NCBI RefSeq assembly: GCF_000516985.1
Contig: NW_006917098.1
Span: 1,674,001 to 1,738,000, forward strand
Reading direction: 5' to 3'
Length of the DNA stretch: 64,000 nt
From: Pestalotiopsis fici W106-1
Lineage: Eukaryota > Ascomycota > Sordariomycetes > Amphisphaeriales > Sporocadaceae
Position 1 is the stretch's first letter. Every line of letters starts with the position of its first letter. The position numbers and the translations under genes are program-made. Positions 24,824-38,176 of the stretch are shown here, piece after piece. The notes under the pieces are model-generated. The model was given only the letters and a program-made list of their open reading frames with translations. It did not search any database and was not told where the DNA came from.

Positions 24824-26007
24824 ATGCCTCCTCGAATAAACATCCCGCCCGTCACCCGAGTGTTGCTCATCGCCTTGCTGTTGCAGTCGATCCTGAGTGC
24901 TGCCGTCCGCTATCGACAATGGTCCGCCAACTCGGAGATCGTCGTCGAATGGCTCACGCTGGTGCCCCAGCTGTCGCTTTTTTATCCTTGGGTCTTTGTC
25001 ACGACGACCCTGGTAGAGAACAACATTTTCACATTGGGCATTGCCGGCATGACCATTTTTCAGGGTGGGCGTTACCTTGAGAGAGCTTGGTCGTCAAGGG
25101 AATTTGCAAAGTTCCTGCTGGTCACCGCCTTGATACCCAATGCCCTCAGCTTCTTGTTTCTGGTCATGATGTTTACGCTTACACGGAATGAGCGTTGGAC
25201 GTGAGTTGGACTCTTGCAGTTGCGTCCGAGATGCTATATCTCGAATGTACTTTTTCATGTGATCTTTTTGCTAATTACGCGACATGATCAAGGCTCACCA
25301 CCGTCTCTGGCACGATATCGCTGCAAATGTCCTTCCTCGTGGCCTTCAGCCAGCTCGTACCAGCCCACACAGTCACTCTGTTCCGCGGTATCTTGTCCAT
25401 GCGCGTGCCAAGATTTCCGCTGCTCCATCTCGCCGTGGTCACGATTCTGACCATGACTCCTATTCTCACGGTTGCCTCGCTCCTACTGGCCATTTTTGGA
25501 CTGTTGACCAGCTGGACGTACTTGCGATTCTACAAGACCGTTTTCCCCGATCTCGACTCGTCGCAACCGACCGCATTACGAGGCGATGCCAGCGAGACAT
25601 TTGCCTTTTCCGAGTTCTTCCCCGGCCCAGCCAAGCCAGTTGTTGCTGCCTTTACAGAGCAGGTTTTCAATGTCCTGGTTGCCATGAAGGTCTGCACACC
25701 ATTCTCCCAAGCAGAGCTATCGGCTGCTCAAGGCAACAACTACCTGCCTCGGGGAGCTCCAGGAGGTGTTCGAGCTGAGGCCGAGCGACGGAGAGCGCTT
25801 GCGCTCAAGGCACTGGACCAGAGATTACATGCTGCGACCGGTGCTCCTCGCAGTCAATCTCAGCCTCCCAGTCACATCAATGGACCGACCGTCTCGACTC
25901 AACCACAGACTAGTGCCCAGACTGCGATGACTTCAGAGCCCACGGCCATGCTAGGAGAGACAAACTACGTTCCGGATCAAGATCATCACGACAAGGACGG
26001 AGCATGA
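24824..26007 (+). CDS. TMEM115-like (DUF1751, rhomboid-like) integral membrane protein
   Basis: Two exons, 24824-25200 and 25293-26007, joined by a 92-base intron with a GTGAGT donor, give 363 residues. The N-terminal 220 residues contain several hydrophobic helices: about 11-27, 45-62, 68-80, 95-120, then in exon 2 the segments around SFLVAFSQLVPAH and VVTILTMTPILTVASLLLAIFGLL. The sequence LTLVPQLSLFYPWVF, the GRYLERAW stretch and the PAHTVTLFRG segment are typical of the eukaryotic TMEM115 family, which is related to rhomboids but lacks the protease residues and resides in the Golgi. The C-terminal 130 residues are hydrophilic, alanine- and glutamine-rich, and likely cytosolic. No Ser-His rhomboid dyad is evident. 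A Golgi trafficking or glycosylation role is inferred from the family only. Confidence 0.88.
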
Positions 26008-26715
26008 GAGTACGAGAAAGTAGCCAAAGAGGCGTATATGATGATGACGCCGGGATGAGAACCTTTTTGTCTCATGTATTATAATGTCAGCATTTCAGCA
26101 TGGAGTACGTTAGAAAGGTACGACTTGTTTCCTAATCGGATATGGCAGAGAGCGAAGTCAAATGATTCCAATGGTTTTAGCGACGGAAGTTCAGGAATGA
26201 TTCAGGCTTATGATTGCCCCAGGCCAAGATGTAAAGGGGATTTTGAGACAGGCTACTTGTGTGTGTCAGGCCCGGCTGTTCTGGCCAACCAGGATAAAGC
26301 TGTGCAGATACTGAATGTATGAAAGACATGCTCGAGGGGCTTGCACCAGCAACTGTTTTCCCAGTTGAAGGTCGGAATACGCCGTAATCCAGGTAGCATG
26401 TTTGCTGCTTTATAGGTAGTCAGTCCTATATGAGATCATGATCACGTCCTTGTTTTTAGAAATCCTTTCAACCGCCGGAGATGTGAATTCATAGCTTAGG
26501 TTTCAGATAAATGGTGCTGTTTGTGGATGCGTGATGCTACTGCTGCTCGACCATAAGTAGGCTCATGATTTATACTCAAATGTACCAGTATAGCTGTGGC
26601 GTTTGGACAATAGGAGGCGATGGGGGTGATGAAGGACTGTTCAGTCCGGTTCGAATCTGGGGGCGTTCTCGATCAGACTGTGGAATGGAAAATTTCCGAA
26701 ACATCTTTGAGCCAC

Positions 26716-26731
26716 TTTTTTTTTTTTTTTT
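26716..26731. repeat. Poly-T tract
   Basis: Sixteen consecutive T in the intergenic region. Confidence 0.9.
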
Positions 26732-29690
26732 CCACCTGAGAACCTGAGATCGGTCTGTGTTTCTTTTTTCTTCTTCTCTTCCACTTGTTTCTTGCGTGAG
26801 CCTCATACCAAAGGTCCCGCACGCACATGGTGGCTACTAAGTATTCAATGTTCCGCAGAAAACGGATGAGATGAGAGGATGGAAAAAGAAAAGTCCCAAG
26901 GTGGGAAGAGAATAAGCAAAAAAGCTCGCCGATAGCAACCTTGATATACTTTTTTTCTTTTGCTTGGTCTTGCTGGGGCTATTTCCTTCCGCCATTGCCT
27001 TTTTCAAATCACTGCAGCTGCCGATTCGAGCGACTCGCGGTTCTAGAATGGTCGGTTTAACTTCTTTATACGAATTGATAAGATATCAGGTCATTATCCT
27101 TGGGGAGGCTGACCTGATGCAGATATTGATCTTGGTAAACTATTTGGCATTGGCAGATCCAGGTATTTTTACTCTTTGCCCATCTGATGTCGTACAGCAT
27201 GAAAGCCCACGGTCGGTCAGTAGCAGTACCACAACAGGAACGACTATTTGTATATTAAACATTCTGCAAAAGAAGCCGTGCTTTTTCTCCGCCTACATAT
27301 ATATCCTCGTACCTATCTCGGTATTAAACGTCATGTGCAAGGTCAGAAATGACACACATATATACCTACGAACACACGCTTTGGTGTGTACAAATGTTCA
27401 ACGTTTCTCGCCTCAAAAAATCTCAGACGGGGTTGCACAAGGGGAGGGGGGAAAAGAAAGTGAGTCAAGTGTGTCAAGGAGGTGGCTGCCTGTCAGCGCA
27501 GTCATTAATTTTCGTGTGTCTGGTTACAAGGAGCCCCGATGAGATAGGATGTATACCGAATGCGTTGAAGAGATCAATATCCAAACATCTGGCTGTCCAA
27601 GGACCGGCCGCACGGGTAATGCAGTGTCCACGGAATGACGCAAGTGGGGAGCGATACATGATTTTGGTGTACTGTCTTGACTGTCTAGTTCAGATAAACG
27701 TATCTTGTATGGAGACGTTGATCTTTTTTCTCTTTCTCTCTCTCTTATTCCTCCAACGATCGGCCGTTCATGCAAATGTTTGTTTTTCCTACCGGGTTTA
27801 TTCGGTGTGCTCGGCCGGTTGATCGGTCGGTCAGCATGTCAAGGAAAGGAAAACTGTGGGTTTGGGGGATACACTTTTTTTTTTTTAACCCCTTCCCTCA
27901 AAAATTCCTGAGCTCCTCAATGGGGTAACCAGAGAGAAGCTCGAATTCCCAATGGTTCCCAGGCCAGGATTTTCTACCTTGCCTCGCCTTTTTACCTCAC
28001 CTTTCTCCTCAAGCTCCCTTACCCGTATTGCCGTATGCACACCATCGCTCCAGTCGGAATGATTAGGCGGGCAGTTTGAGCGGGCCACCACATCACTCTG
28101 TTTTTGGTCTGTCCTTGCACCTCCACTAAAAGAAATGGAGACTCTAAAAAGATGCTGGTTGTTTTAGGACGGATTTTCCTCCGCCAATTGTTAATTGTTT
28201 CCTTTTTCTGCAGTTTGAGGTCGAGGCCTTATTTTCGAGTGTAGCTCGTTCGTATATGGATTGCTGTTATTTTCCCCATCAAAAGAATCAAAGCATACAA
28301 AAGGAGAAATAAAAGACCTAGTCTATATATATTATTATCAGGTTGGTCTATTTCTTCATCATCACCCGCCTCGTCTCGGGATTTGCACATGCGCATGAAT
28401 CAGTACTACGTAGTTTGCAAATGCAGAATCTTTCTTCGGCTCGCCAGCTGCAGGCCTGCCTAAAATAACATAGGGTTGTTTCAAGCGCTTGAACCCATCA
28501 TTTTCCCATGCTGGTTTAGCGAGGCCCCCAAGTGCCGCATAATGACAGGAGGGTGCGGCACCATGTCACCTTGTATTATATATTCCGTATGTAGGTAACG
28601 GGCAGTGCATTTACATATTGTGATTAGGGTACATAATCTTTGAGTCAAGCTGATGTTGATCTCGAGCTTCCATCTCACCTGCGAGAGAGAGATCCATATC
28701 ATCGACTTCTCCTCCATGGCTAGCTAGTGACCCCTGCCTAATGCATTCCATGACCAGAAGCATACATTATAGAGAGTCGAGAATGCTACTGTGTACAACC
28801 CCTTGTTGATGTCAATTGACGGCGTGTAGCGGATTACTACACCATACATATCCATACAGCACAAGACGGCACAATAGTGCAAGTAAATCGCAGAGTTAGT
28901 GTAGAATGATCCACACCGAGCCGCGACCGATTTGTCCCTATTCCTCGTGGCTTCTTAATGAGGCTTTGATGCCAAGGCCATCGGTTCAAACGAACTGATT
29001 CGTTTGTCCTTGGCGCACACCCCTCCTTCTTTGCGGGAATAGTAAAAGGACACAGCTCATCTGACACGCCTAGAATGTAAGTGGAAGAATGAGCACAATG
29101 TGTACTTTGTACAAAGCCATATATCCACCATCTGTGGCTTGCGCTGGGATCATTCCACTGCCTCTCTCTCTGTCTCCTCCCTCCCTTGCGCGCGCCAGAG
29201 ACCAGTGGCCTCTCTCTCCCGGGCCGCCACACCTAGACTATTCATTCGCCCACACCCGAAGGGCAATGCAACGGGGCGCACTGGCTAGTGATGTACTACG
29301 ACGAAAGAGCCGGCGATTGCAATTGACCCCGAGTGCTACGGTATCACAAGCACAGGGGGATGATAATGATGGGGGGGCCATCGTGGCTAGGCTAGTATGT
29401 ACAGATATGGCTACCGCCGTCGCCTACACAGTGCACTACAGGAGATCCCGGCTGATCGGCCACAGCAGGGAGAAGAAAAAGCGGGCAAAAAGAGAGTGGA
29501 CAAGAGTGGACAGGCAAAACACCAGACAGGGTGGCAGTTGGGTAATTTGTGTTGTGTTGGGTTAGGTTCTGGTGTGGGTGGAGCTTAAAAAGGTTGCCGA
29601 ACCCTCTTTCTCACTTGGTCTGGCACGTCACCCACACAATGATGACCGAGACGTACCGAATGTGACTTTGACTGCTCCTTATGTCCTGGT

Positions 29691-29707
29691 CCCCCCCCCC
29701 CCCCCCC
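29691..29707. repeat. Poly-C tract
   Basis: Seventeen consecutive C, the longest C run in the window; its length is prone to sequencing error. Confidence 0.9.
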
Positions 29708-32700
29708 ACCCGAAGCATGTGCAGGGGGGGATACATGCGGAAGCCTGTGGGTGGTGGGTGAGGGATGATGGCGGCGGCGGCGATACGTACTGTATGTAAT
29801 ATGCACGTCTGGTAGTGATACTATGTGGTAGAAGACTGCTGAGGGTGTGGCAGTATGTCGTATGCCTGCTTCCCAAATGCGCCAACGGTCTGCATATGCG
29901 CGAGATGCAGTACGTACACGACATTACAGAAACGAATCTGTCGTCTGCTCATTCATATACCATACAGAAGGTAGTAAGTAGGATGTGCATCTGTAGGTTG
30001 GTATGCGTATGTGCGCCCAGCCCCGGCCGGCCAGTCAGCGCCCGCGGGACAGATTGGCAGAGATCCGTCCGTTCTCCAGACCTTCCTTCGCTGGCACACA
30101 AGAGATGCAAACTGCATACAGATCTGGACTAGCCTCGTGATTGTCCTTTCGTCTTATCCTTTTTGCTGCGGGTATTGTTACTCATAATGTTAAGTTCCTT
30201 TGCCAGATGTGACTCGATGCAGCGGCTTCTCTTCCGCCGACGTTATAAGGACCTGCCACCTCCCTGCTGGGTGGCATGATACGCGACAGAAATGCAATAT
30301 CATATATCGCCGCAATCGATGTACTGGAGTGTAATGGTCGAGACCTATGCAGCAGGTCTGCTGAACCCACAAGCCGGAATCAGATCACACTAGAGCCTCA
30401 CGTAGGTGATCTGGATCGGAGCGCAGGTGTTGACGGGCATTGCTTATTGTGCTGAGATGAAGGCTTGTGCTTCTTCCTACCCGAGTCCTCCAGGATTTGA
30501 GGCTGTCTTTCGTTCTGTTGTGGCTGAGATCTCGCTGGGCGCTGGGCGGGCCAAGTTCTCAGGTAATCTGTCTGCACACACGCAGAATCTAACCGTTTGT
30601 CACATAGAATTGGGCAGCTTATGAAACAATCAATCCAAATTTGATTGAGACACCTCTGCCATAATCGATGACGCTGTTTTGCTTGCTGCGCGACCCCAGA
30701 CTGACTTGCGGGATCTACTTAGCACGTGGTAAAAGTTAAAACACGAGAGACAGGACTAGCTAAGGTAGCTACCTAGATGGGCATGGTATGGCTGATGATT
30801 TACGACCAGCAGCCATAACCAACGCATATTTATTAAGGTATATTATCGGAACATTGTGACCTTTGATCCCTTGACAAGAAACTGTCGAATGCAAAAACTT
30901 TGCACCTAATCAATGGATCGGTTTGGGCACTATGATACTGAAGTGGAACATGAGCTGTCAAAAATGTGCCTTTGTTGTCAAAATCGAACCTTTGGTTTGA
31001 CAACATCATGCAGAATTGACGTATAATTGATTCCTCGATATAGTTGATGCCAAGTGCAATCGGAGCGAGGGACCTCTATCGCCGTATGAAACATGCATTT
31101 CGTGTCTGAGGCGCTTAGTGGGATTGAAACATGGGATGAATGTTTTCCTCGCCCAGGGACGCGGGAACAGAGTTGAGGCCAAACGGTGAATTTCAGAGCA
31201 ATGTTCCTTGCGTGTGAATCGCCCGGAAGATCTACAGGCTGGCGAGTGGCCCGGCAATGGCGGCTCATTTGATACGAATGGCCCACAAGGACGCCGCCAA
31301 ATCGTCCACGAGAGCGGTGACAGTGCACCATATTGGCCCGCAATTGGTATGCAACGCCGTCGCAAGATGCGCCTGTTTTGTTTTATAGAGACCATTTGTA
31401 GAAGTCGTCAGGTACGAAGGCCTGGTGAAGTGCGTAGTACATAAATATGTAAATTTGTAGCCTCCATCCCTCATGCTACTGCATCTCGTTTGCGGCAAGT
31501 CTGCTCTGGGTAGGGTTTGGCTGACTGACACAGTCACTGGTTTTAATCGTAGATGTGGGCGCTGTGTACGTTGGGGCATAATTCAACGTGACGTTCGCCT
31601 ACCCACCTAGAATGCCAAGCTGCACGCGGCAATCCTGTCAGCACAAGAGCAGAGGAAGTGCCTACGTACGGAAATAGTTTTCGATCAAGCTTTTCGCAGT
31701 GTCCTGCTGTGGCCACTGCAGGAACCAATGGCTATCATCTCCATGCGATTGATATACAAAATATGGCCTTGCATCGCGGGACTGGCCAAGTCGAGATCTG
31801 CTCGCTAATATTTCGGTTGTGAGGGAAGGACCAAGCTCCACGATAGATGAGCCAGCCAGCAGCCAGCTGTACTGTTGATGGATTAAATCAACTGCAGCAC
31901 GATCAAGCCTGAATGTGGGAGATATGCAAGTGGCTGGGAGACAGGGTGCCCAAAAAAAAAAAGTGTGTACTGTACTAGAGTGGCGTGGTCAGTGAAAAGT
32001 TGAGCTGTCGTGTCTCTGGGCTATCTGTGAGACGGTTCGCTTTTCCATCAGGACAAATGCTCCGAGCAAGATAAGCGTATGCCTCAAATTAAATAGGACG
32101 CCAGCTTTGGGGATATGGGCTGGGATATTTGGCCCCTGGCACTTGGGCCTGACTGGTTGGCTGGCTCGGCGCTGGCTCCAGCTCCTGCTGGTCCTGCTCC
32201 AGCTAGGTAAAGTCCCATATGGGCTTTTTTGGCTCTTGTCGATTTGGAACGGGCTGCTGGCTGCTGGCTGCTTGCTAAGGCGGGTAGGCTGACGGATAGC
32301 ACAAAAAGGGTGTGTCATGCTTGGCTGGCCCGGCAGCAAAGGGCCAAGAGGGCTTCAAGGCTCCTGGCTTGGCTCGGGCCCAGATCCTGGCGTCCACTAG
32401 CACCCCGGAGGCTTACCAAACAAACGATCGCTGCACCCTAAACCATTCTGTATGGCCATTGGGAACCGCATTGGAACTGGGGTGGCCACCGGAACTTAGT
32501 CAAGGGAGATACGTACCGGCTAGGTTAGGCCCTGACCTCACGTTGCCGCTGAGAGCGGGCTGGCTTTGGGTGGGGAGGGTTGCCACACAGGCCGGCCAAG
32601 GACCAAATTTGGAGTCTGTCTCGGGAACATGGCGGCTGCAGCAGGGCTCGTCGACAGAAGTACTGGTGAAGTATCGGCTCCCCTCGTCTTCTCCAGTCTG

Positions 32701-34528
32701 GATCCCCAGGGCCTTGCATCCCAGACTGGCGGCGAGGTACCGAACACAGACCACGGGCCCTGCTCCCATCCACAAGACGTCCAAATAACTCCGTCACCCC
32801 AGGATTGCTGCGGTCATTTCCGCCCACTGAAATTGTGTAGCGCCGTCACGTCACTGCAGTTGGTTGCTGTCAGCCTTGGATGCGACTCGACTCATGCTAG
32901 AGCAGGCAGAACGACACTATCTCCGGACTGCAAAGCTGTATGCACATTGAGAAAAAAGTATGCAGACCTTGAAAGCCTGAGTTGCTGTCGGTACAAAGGC
33001 TGAATTGCTTTAAGACTGTGGCCAAAGATGCATTGTAGTTTGATCAGGTTCGACATGCCGCCAAGGTATGCATGTAGTGTATTTTGGGTAGAACCGTTGA
33101 AGAGTACGTGACTTGCCAGCCTCCTCATCCTTAATCAAGCAGGGTGGCTCAAACATACTCTTCACTGTGACGAGATCGTCTCGTTGTAGATCTTGCTCGT
33201 GCCGAATTTTTTCTTCTTCTTCTCTAGCATTTTTCGTCCACTAGGTAATCTATTCAGCTGTGGGCAATGGTGAAAGTGGTATACATTACATTGGTAAGTA
33301 AAAGTTTGCCAAAGCGTTTTGTAGTGTGTGCTTTCCTCCCAATGTACCTCGTGGATTTGAAAGCATCTGATAGTGTAAGAAGGAGTAAAAAGTACGGTGG
33401 ACAGACTGGAGGCGACCTGAACCTGAAGCTGTGATGGAAGGTTTATCTAGCGTTACTACACTGCCTGTGTGCGGCGTTGGCTGGTGACGGTCACACATGT
33501 ACGCACAGAGAAAGAGAAAGAGGAGAGTTTGTCGTGACAGACACATTGGGGGACGCACGTACCACCCTCGGCCCTACCTCTGTAAGGTAAGTAAAGTGCT
33601 GCATCGAGCTGGTTGGTGGTTGGCTGGCTGCTCTGTTGAATCTGCCATCTTATGTGAGGCAAGGGCAGGTAAGGTACAAAAAGAACCGGCCCCGCAAACC
33701 CGCTCAAGCCGACTAGCGGTGCTAGCGTGGTACTTGGCAGCTACTGAGCCGTTACGGGATCGCGCTGGCCAAGCTTGTCCTCGTCCCTGGACACTCTTGC
33801 GCATAGGCTCCACCGTCAATTACGCCAAATCCCAGCTTGTTCCTCTCGCGGTCGTCGTGGGTTAGGGTAGTTTGAGAAGAGGAGAATTATTCTGCGTCCC
33901 CTTCCCGAATTCCCTCGCCAAACCCGTTCGTTCGTCTCTCCTCAACACTTCCTCCTCTCCCACGCCCATCAGAACCGCAAGCCTGGCGAGGGTCAGAAAC
34001 TGCCATCAGTCTTGACCATCTCCTAGTCTTCTCTGGCCACTTCCTTTGCCTTTTTCTTCCCGTCGACGCTATACTTCATCTATTCTTCTTATTCTCGGCC
34101 AACACGAGTCTTTCTCGTCTACGCGCCAGTCACGTCACTTTTCGTCTTCCTCGTCGCGACCTTCAATCCGAAGGGCCCTTGCGACGCATAGACATCCAGA
34201 CGTCGTACACTAGATTATTGCCCGCGATTGAAAGGATCTGTAGTTTTGTATTCACTTTTGCTGTAATACAACTGTCCTTTTTGCCTGGCGCTGGCGGAAA
34301 AAAAAGAGAGTATCAAAACGCCCTCACCCATCCCCCATATTTGGAGATATTTGTAAAAGTGTACCTTCGGTCCACTACAACTCTCTTCAAAAAACAAAGT
34401 GCAGGTGCCGCTTCCACTATTGATAGTGGTCGATTTTGGTTTCTCCCGCCTCACTTGCATCTCGTCGCATCTTTCAGCAGTCTTGCAGTTGTGTCTGTAT
34501 CAGCCCCAATAAATAGGACTTGGCGATC

Positions 34529-37484
34529 ATGGCGAACCACCATCCCTCACCGCAGATGCCTATGCAAATGCATCACGGTCCCCAAGGGCCACCGCCCCCA
34601 GGCGCTGCTCATTACCCCCCTGCACAACCACAACCTGCCCCTTCAAGGCAAATCAGCACTGTCAATGAGCTTTTGTGGTTGCAAATTGGTAAGTCTCGCG
34701 CACCAGACACAACAGTCGCTTCATAATGCGCAATACTAATGCCTCGTAAAGGAAGCTTCTCCGAGCTTCTAGGTAGCCTTGACGATGCCATGAATGCCTA
34801 CGAGCATGCCCTCCGGGCGAACCCGAACTCCGTTCCCGCCATGAATGCGATCAGCTTGATTCTTCGCACTCGCGAGGAGTTCCACAAGGCAGTCGAGTTT
34901 CTGCAAGCCATACTGAAGATTGATGAAAGAAACGGCGAAGTCTGGGGCAGTCTCGGTATGTTTAGCCATTTTCAACCTAATGGGTTTCCGTCTCGTGTCT
35001 AACCTTGCGCGCTTAGGTCATTGCTACCTCATGATGGATGACCTGCAACAGGCATATGCCGCTTACCAGTCAGCATTGGTCAACCTCCAAAACCCCAAGG
35101 AGCCCAAGCTTTGGTACGGCATAGGTATCCTGTATGATCGATATGGCTCCCTGGAGCACGCCGAAGAGGCGTTTTCTCAAGTCATGCAAATGCAGCCTGA
35201 TTTTGAGAAGGCCAATGAAATCTACTTTCGACTTGGTATTATATACAAGCAGCAACAGAAGTATGGACAGAGTCTTGAGGTTAGTCTACTCCCGCGCCTG
35301 TAATAATTGCTGGGCGATTGCTGACCCGTGCAGTGCTTCAACTACATTGTCACTTCTCCGCCGCCGCCTCTGACTGAGGAGGACATTTGGTTCCAGATTG
35401 GCCATGTCCACGAGCAGCAAAAAGATGTAAGTACTTGATCTGAGAGAGATGCTTCGTTCTGCTTCTGACATGAATTTTAGTATGACAGCGCCAAAGCGGC
35501 ATACGGCAGAGTCCTCGAGAGAGATCCCAACCACGCCAAGGTCTTGCAACAACTTGGCTGGCTCCACCACCAGCAGAGTAGCAGCTTCTCTAGCCAGGAG
35601 CGAGCCATTGAATATCTGGAGAAGTCAGTAAGCGCTGATAATAACGATGCGCAAAGCTGGTACTTGCTCGGTCGGTGCTACATGTCCCAGCAGAAATATC
35701 CCAAGGCCTACGAAGCATACCAGCAGGCCGTCTATCGAGACGGTCGAAACCCAACCTTCTGGTGCTCTATCGGAGTACTCTACTACCAGATCAATCAGTA
35801 CCGTGATGCGCTCGATGCCTACTCCCGGGCGATCAGATTGAACCCGTACATCAGCGAGGTTTGGTATGATCTGGGCACTCTGTATGAGAGTTGCAACAAC
35901 CAGATCACTGATGCCTTGGATGCCTACCAAAGAGCTGCAGAGCTCGATCCTTCCAACCCGCACATCAAGGCTAGATTGCAGCTGTTGCGCCAGGGACAAA
36001 GCACTGGACATCTTCCTCAAGGCCCTGCCCCTGTACCTACCGATGTGCATCCCCAAACCTACGGTGCTCAGGGTCCCCAGGCACCGCAATGGACCGGCGC
36101 ATCCGCTGCCCCTCAACAGCAGCAGCAGCAACAACAACAACCGCAGCAACAGCAACCGCCTGGCCGTCCCCCCGTTGGACCGGGTGGTGCTAATGGCTGG
36201 GGCAGTCTGCGTGATGTCAATCCTCCACAGCCGCCAAACCCGTATGACCAGAGAGAGCCATTCCGAGGCCCTGCACCGCCAATGCCGCGTCAGCCTAGCC
36301 CTCGCGCAGAAGCTCAGATGAGACCTTACGGCGATGCTGGCCGCCAGGTACCTCCGCCAGGACCTGCCCCTATCCGCCGTGGCCCATCTCCCGGACCACC
36401 TCACTACGGGGCTCCACCTCCTCCCTCGCAGCCTCAGCCTCCAGCTTCAGCAGGACAGGCTCGGGTCAGTAACCCCAACTATACACCGGCACCGACGGCA
36501 AGCATGTCTCAATCGAGCAACGGACCGCCGAGTGGCCCCCCGAATGGCGCTGCACCACCACCGCACTTGATGCCTTACCGAGCTGGATCTCCCCGGCCAG
36601 ACTCGAGACCTACCATGCGTGATAACCGCATGCCTAGTCCCAAGTCGGCTTACCCCCAGTATCAACCACCGCCTCATGGTCACCACCCAGAGGCTGGTCC
36701 TAGTAGCATGGATAACGGTCTACCCACTCCTCTCAAGGGCCCCATGGGCCCAGATGGTCCTCAGCATCGCGCTGACAATCGTCCTCCGTCTGTTGGACCC
36801 AAGCGCATGCGTGAATGGGAAGATGAGCCTGCAATCAAAAAGCCTGCTTCCGAGGAGAATCGCGCTCTCATCCACGACATGCGCCACCGTCGCCCTTCAA
36901 CGCCCCTCCGGGGCGGGCCAGAGCCATATCGTCGAACATCACCCGAACAGCACCGCCTCGAGGAGCAACGTCGGTTGGATGATCAGCGACGTGCTGAAGA
37001 TCAGCGTCATGCTGAAGAACTTCGAAGAGCTGATGAACAGCGTCGTGCCAATGATAACTACCACCCGTCAGAGGCTGCTCATCACCAGCCTGCACACCCA
37101 ATGTCGACGCACTTGCCACCAATGCAGCAAGGCCCTTCGCCAATGCAGGGTATTATTCACGATGGCCCATCACACAACGGCCCAGGGCCAGTGCAGGCCA
37201 AGGAATACCCTCAGGAAGAACGACCAAGAAATGAGCATCCTGCGGCTCCTGCACCGGCCCCAACGCCCACACCACAGCAGGTCAACGAGCCAGAGCGAGC
37301 AGCTCGCAAGATGGACGTTGACGAGGATTATGATGACAGTGGCGAGGAAGAGAAGAAGGTCAATGTTACTGGCCCTGCTTCTGGGCCAGCGTCTGCCACT
37401 GGAGAGCTTAAGACGTCAACACCGACGAGTGCTGGTATGAATGGATTAATGGGACCGGCGCCCAAGACGGAGGGTACGGCATAA
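34529..37484 (+). CDS. ssn6: General transcriptional corepressor Ssn6/Cyc8 homologue
   Basis: Five exons, 34529-34688, 34752-34955, 35017-35279, 35334-35426 and 35481-37484, join in phase to 907 residues. After a proline/glutamine-rich start comes a continuous array of about ten tetratricopeptide repeats (roughly residues 45-395), recognisable from units such as DDAMNAYEHALRANPNS, KAYEAYQQAVYRDGRNP and DALDAYSRAIRLNP. The rest is low complexity: a polyglutamine stretch near residue 430, long proline/glycine-rich segments, an arginine- and glutamate-rich heptad-like run (repeated RRxxDQRRAE words) and an acidic tail. This order is that of yeast Ssn6/Cyc8 and Neurospora RCM-1, which bind Tup1 and repress many genes in the nucleus. 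The ATG at 34529 is used; the frame is open a little further upstream but only a TTG is there. All four introns are 54-63 bases. Confidence 0.95.
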
Positions 37485-38176
37485 TTGAATAACGATCATG
37501 GAGAGAAGACACTGAAAGTCGTGGTGCTGCTGTCGAGGTTCTTGTGTTACACTATTTGCTTTTGTCTAGTACACATACCCAGTTTTTCAATTGAATCCAT
37601 CACAAAGTTGGACTTTTCTGTTTAAGCGTTCTGTGAGAACATACAATCATTTACCCTTTCACCTTCGTCTCTGGTGGAGGCTGAACGCCAATAAATATGT
37701 TGAAAATCTAGTGCGTTTCCACATATCTCAATACTAATCTACAAGTCCAGTATAAAGGTTGTCGATGCTTGACCGAGGATTATGATCATTCGAACCAATT
37801 GTCATGGGCCTTAAAGCACCATGCCATCTCCTTGTGAATAATCACGTGAAGAGGATTTCCCCGTCACCCCCCCACCTTTCTTGTGAGTTCGTGGTTATGC
37901 TGCTGTACAATTGGTCCAAGCGTCAGGGTTCAGTAGCGAAAAGTCCAAAGTCTCTTCGCTCTTTCTGCTGTGGCCGCTTTTTTTTTTTTTTTTTCTCTCG
38001 CCCGCCCCACTCGGCTAATCTCAGGTCTAAGGTCCACAGTTTTGGCCCGCACCAAAATTTACTGCCCTCACCACCTTGGGAAATTTCCAGACCTCTTGAA
38101 GAGACTCTTCTTGAAGAACTTTTCCCAATCCTCTCAACCACCACCGGATTGATACTAACCACCAGGATCAATCAAG
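37485..38176. other. Intergenic with rpl3 promoter
   Basis: 3' flank of ssn6 and promoter of the ribosomal protein gene. A 17-base T tract lies at 37978-37994, about 180 bases ahead of the rpl3 start codon, followed by CT-rich sequence. Confidence 0.6.
37978..37994 (+). promoter_or_regulatory. Poly-T tract upstream of rpl3
   Basis: Seventeen T on the coding strand. Long dA:dT tracts exclude nucleosomes and are common in strong constitutive promoters such as those of ribosomal protein genes; the role here is inferred from position. Confidence 0.4.

Larger units (their letters stand above)
26008..34528. other. 8.5-kb region without a supported gene
   Basis: The longest gene-free stretch of the window, between the TMEM115-like gene and the Ssn6 homologue. 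Frames reach 192 codons (26964-27542 plus) but have no domain and biased composition. Homopolymers, a 12-base perfect palindrome at 30763-30774, and a GC-rich patch at 32080-32800 with repeated GGCTGGCT/CTGCTGG words are visible. From about 33890 to 34528 the plus strand is rich in CT, consistent with the ssn6 promoter and leader. Unannotated non-coding RNA or decayed repeats are possible but not shown. Confidence 0.5.

Noticed and set aside
26638..26680. Possible tRNA, from a GGTTCGAATC T-loop-like sequence
   Set aside because: The T arm could pair weakly, but no matching acceptor stem, D arm or good A box was found upstream.
26964..27542. 192-codon open frame in the gene desert
   Set aside because: No domain, a mixture of hydrophobic and serine-rich low complexity, overlapping frames, and no intron or start context support.
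28980..29005. Second T-loop-like GGTTCAAAC sequence
   Set aside because: The flanking bases do not form a T stem, and no tRNA arms surround it.
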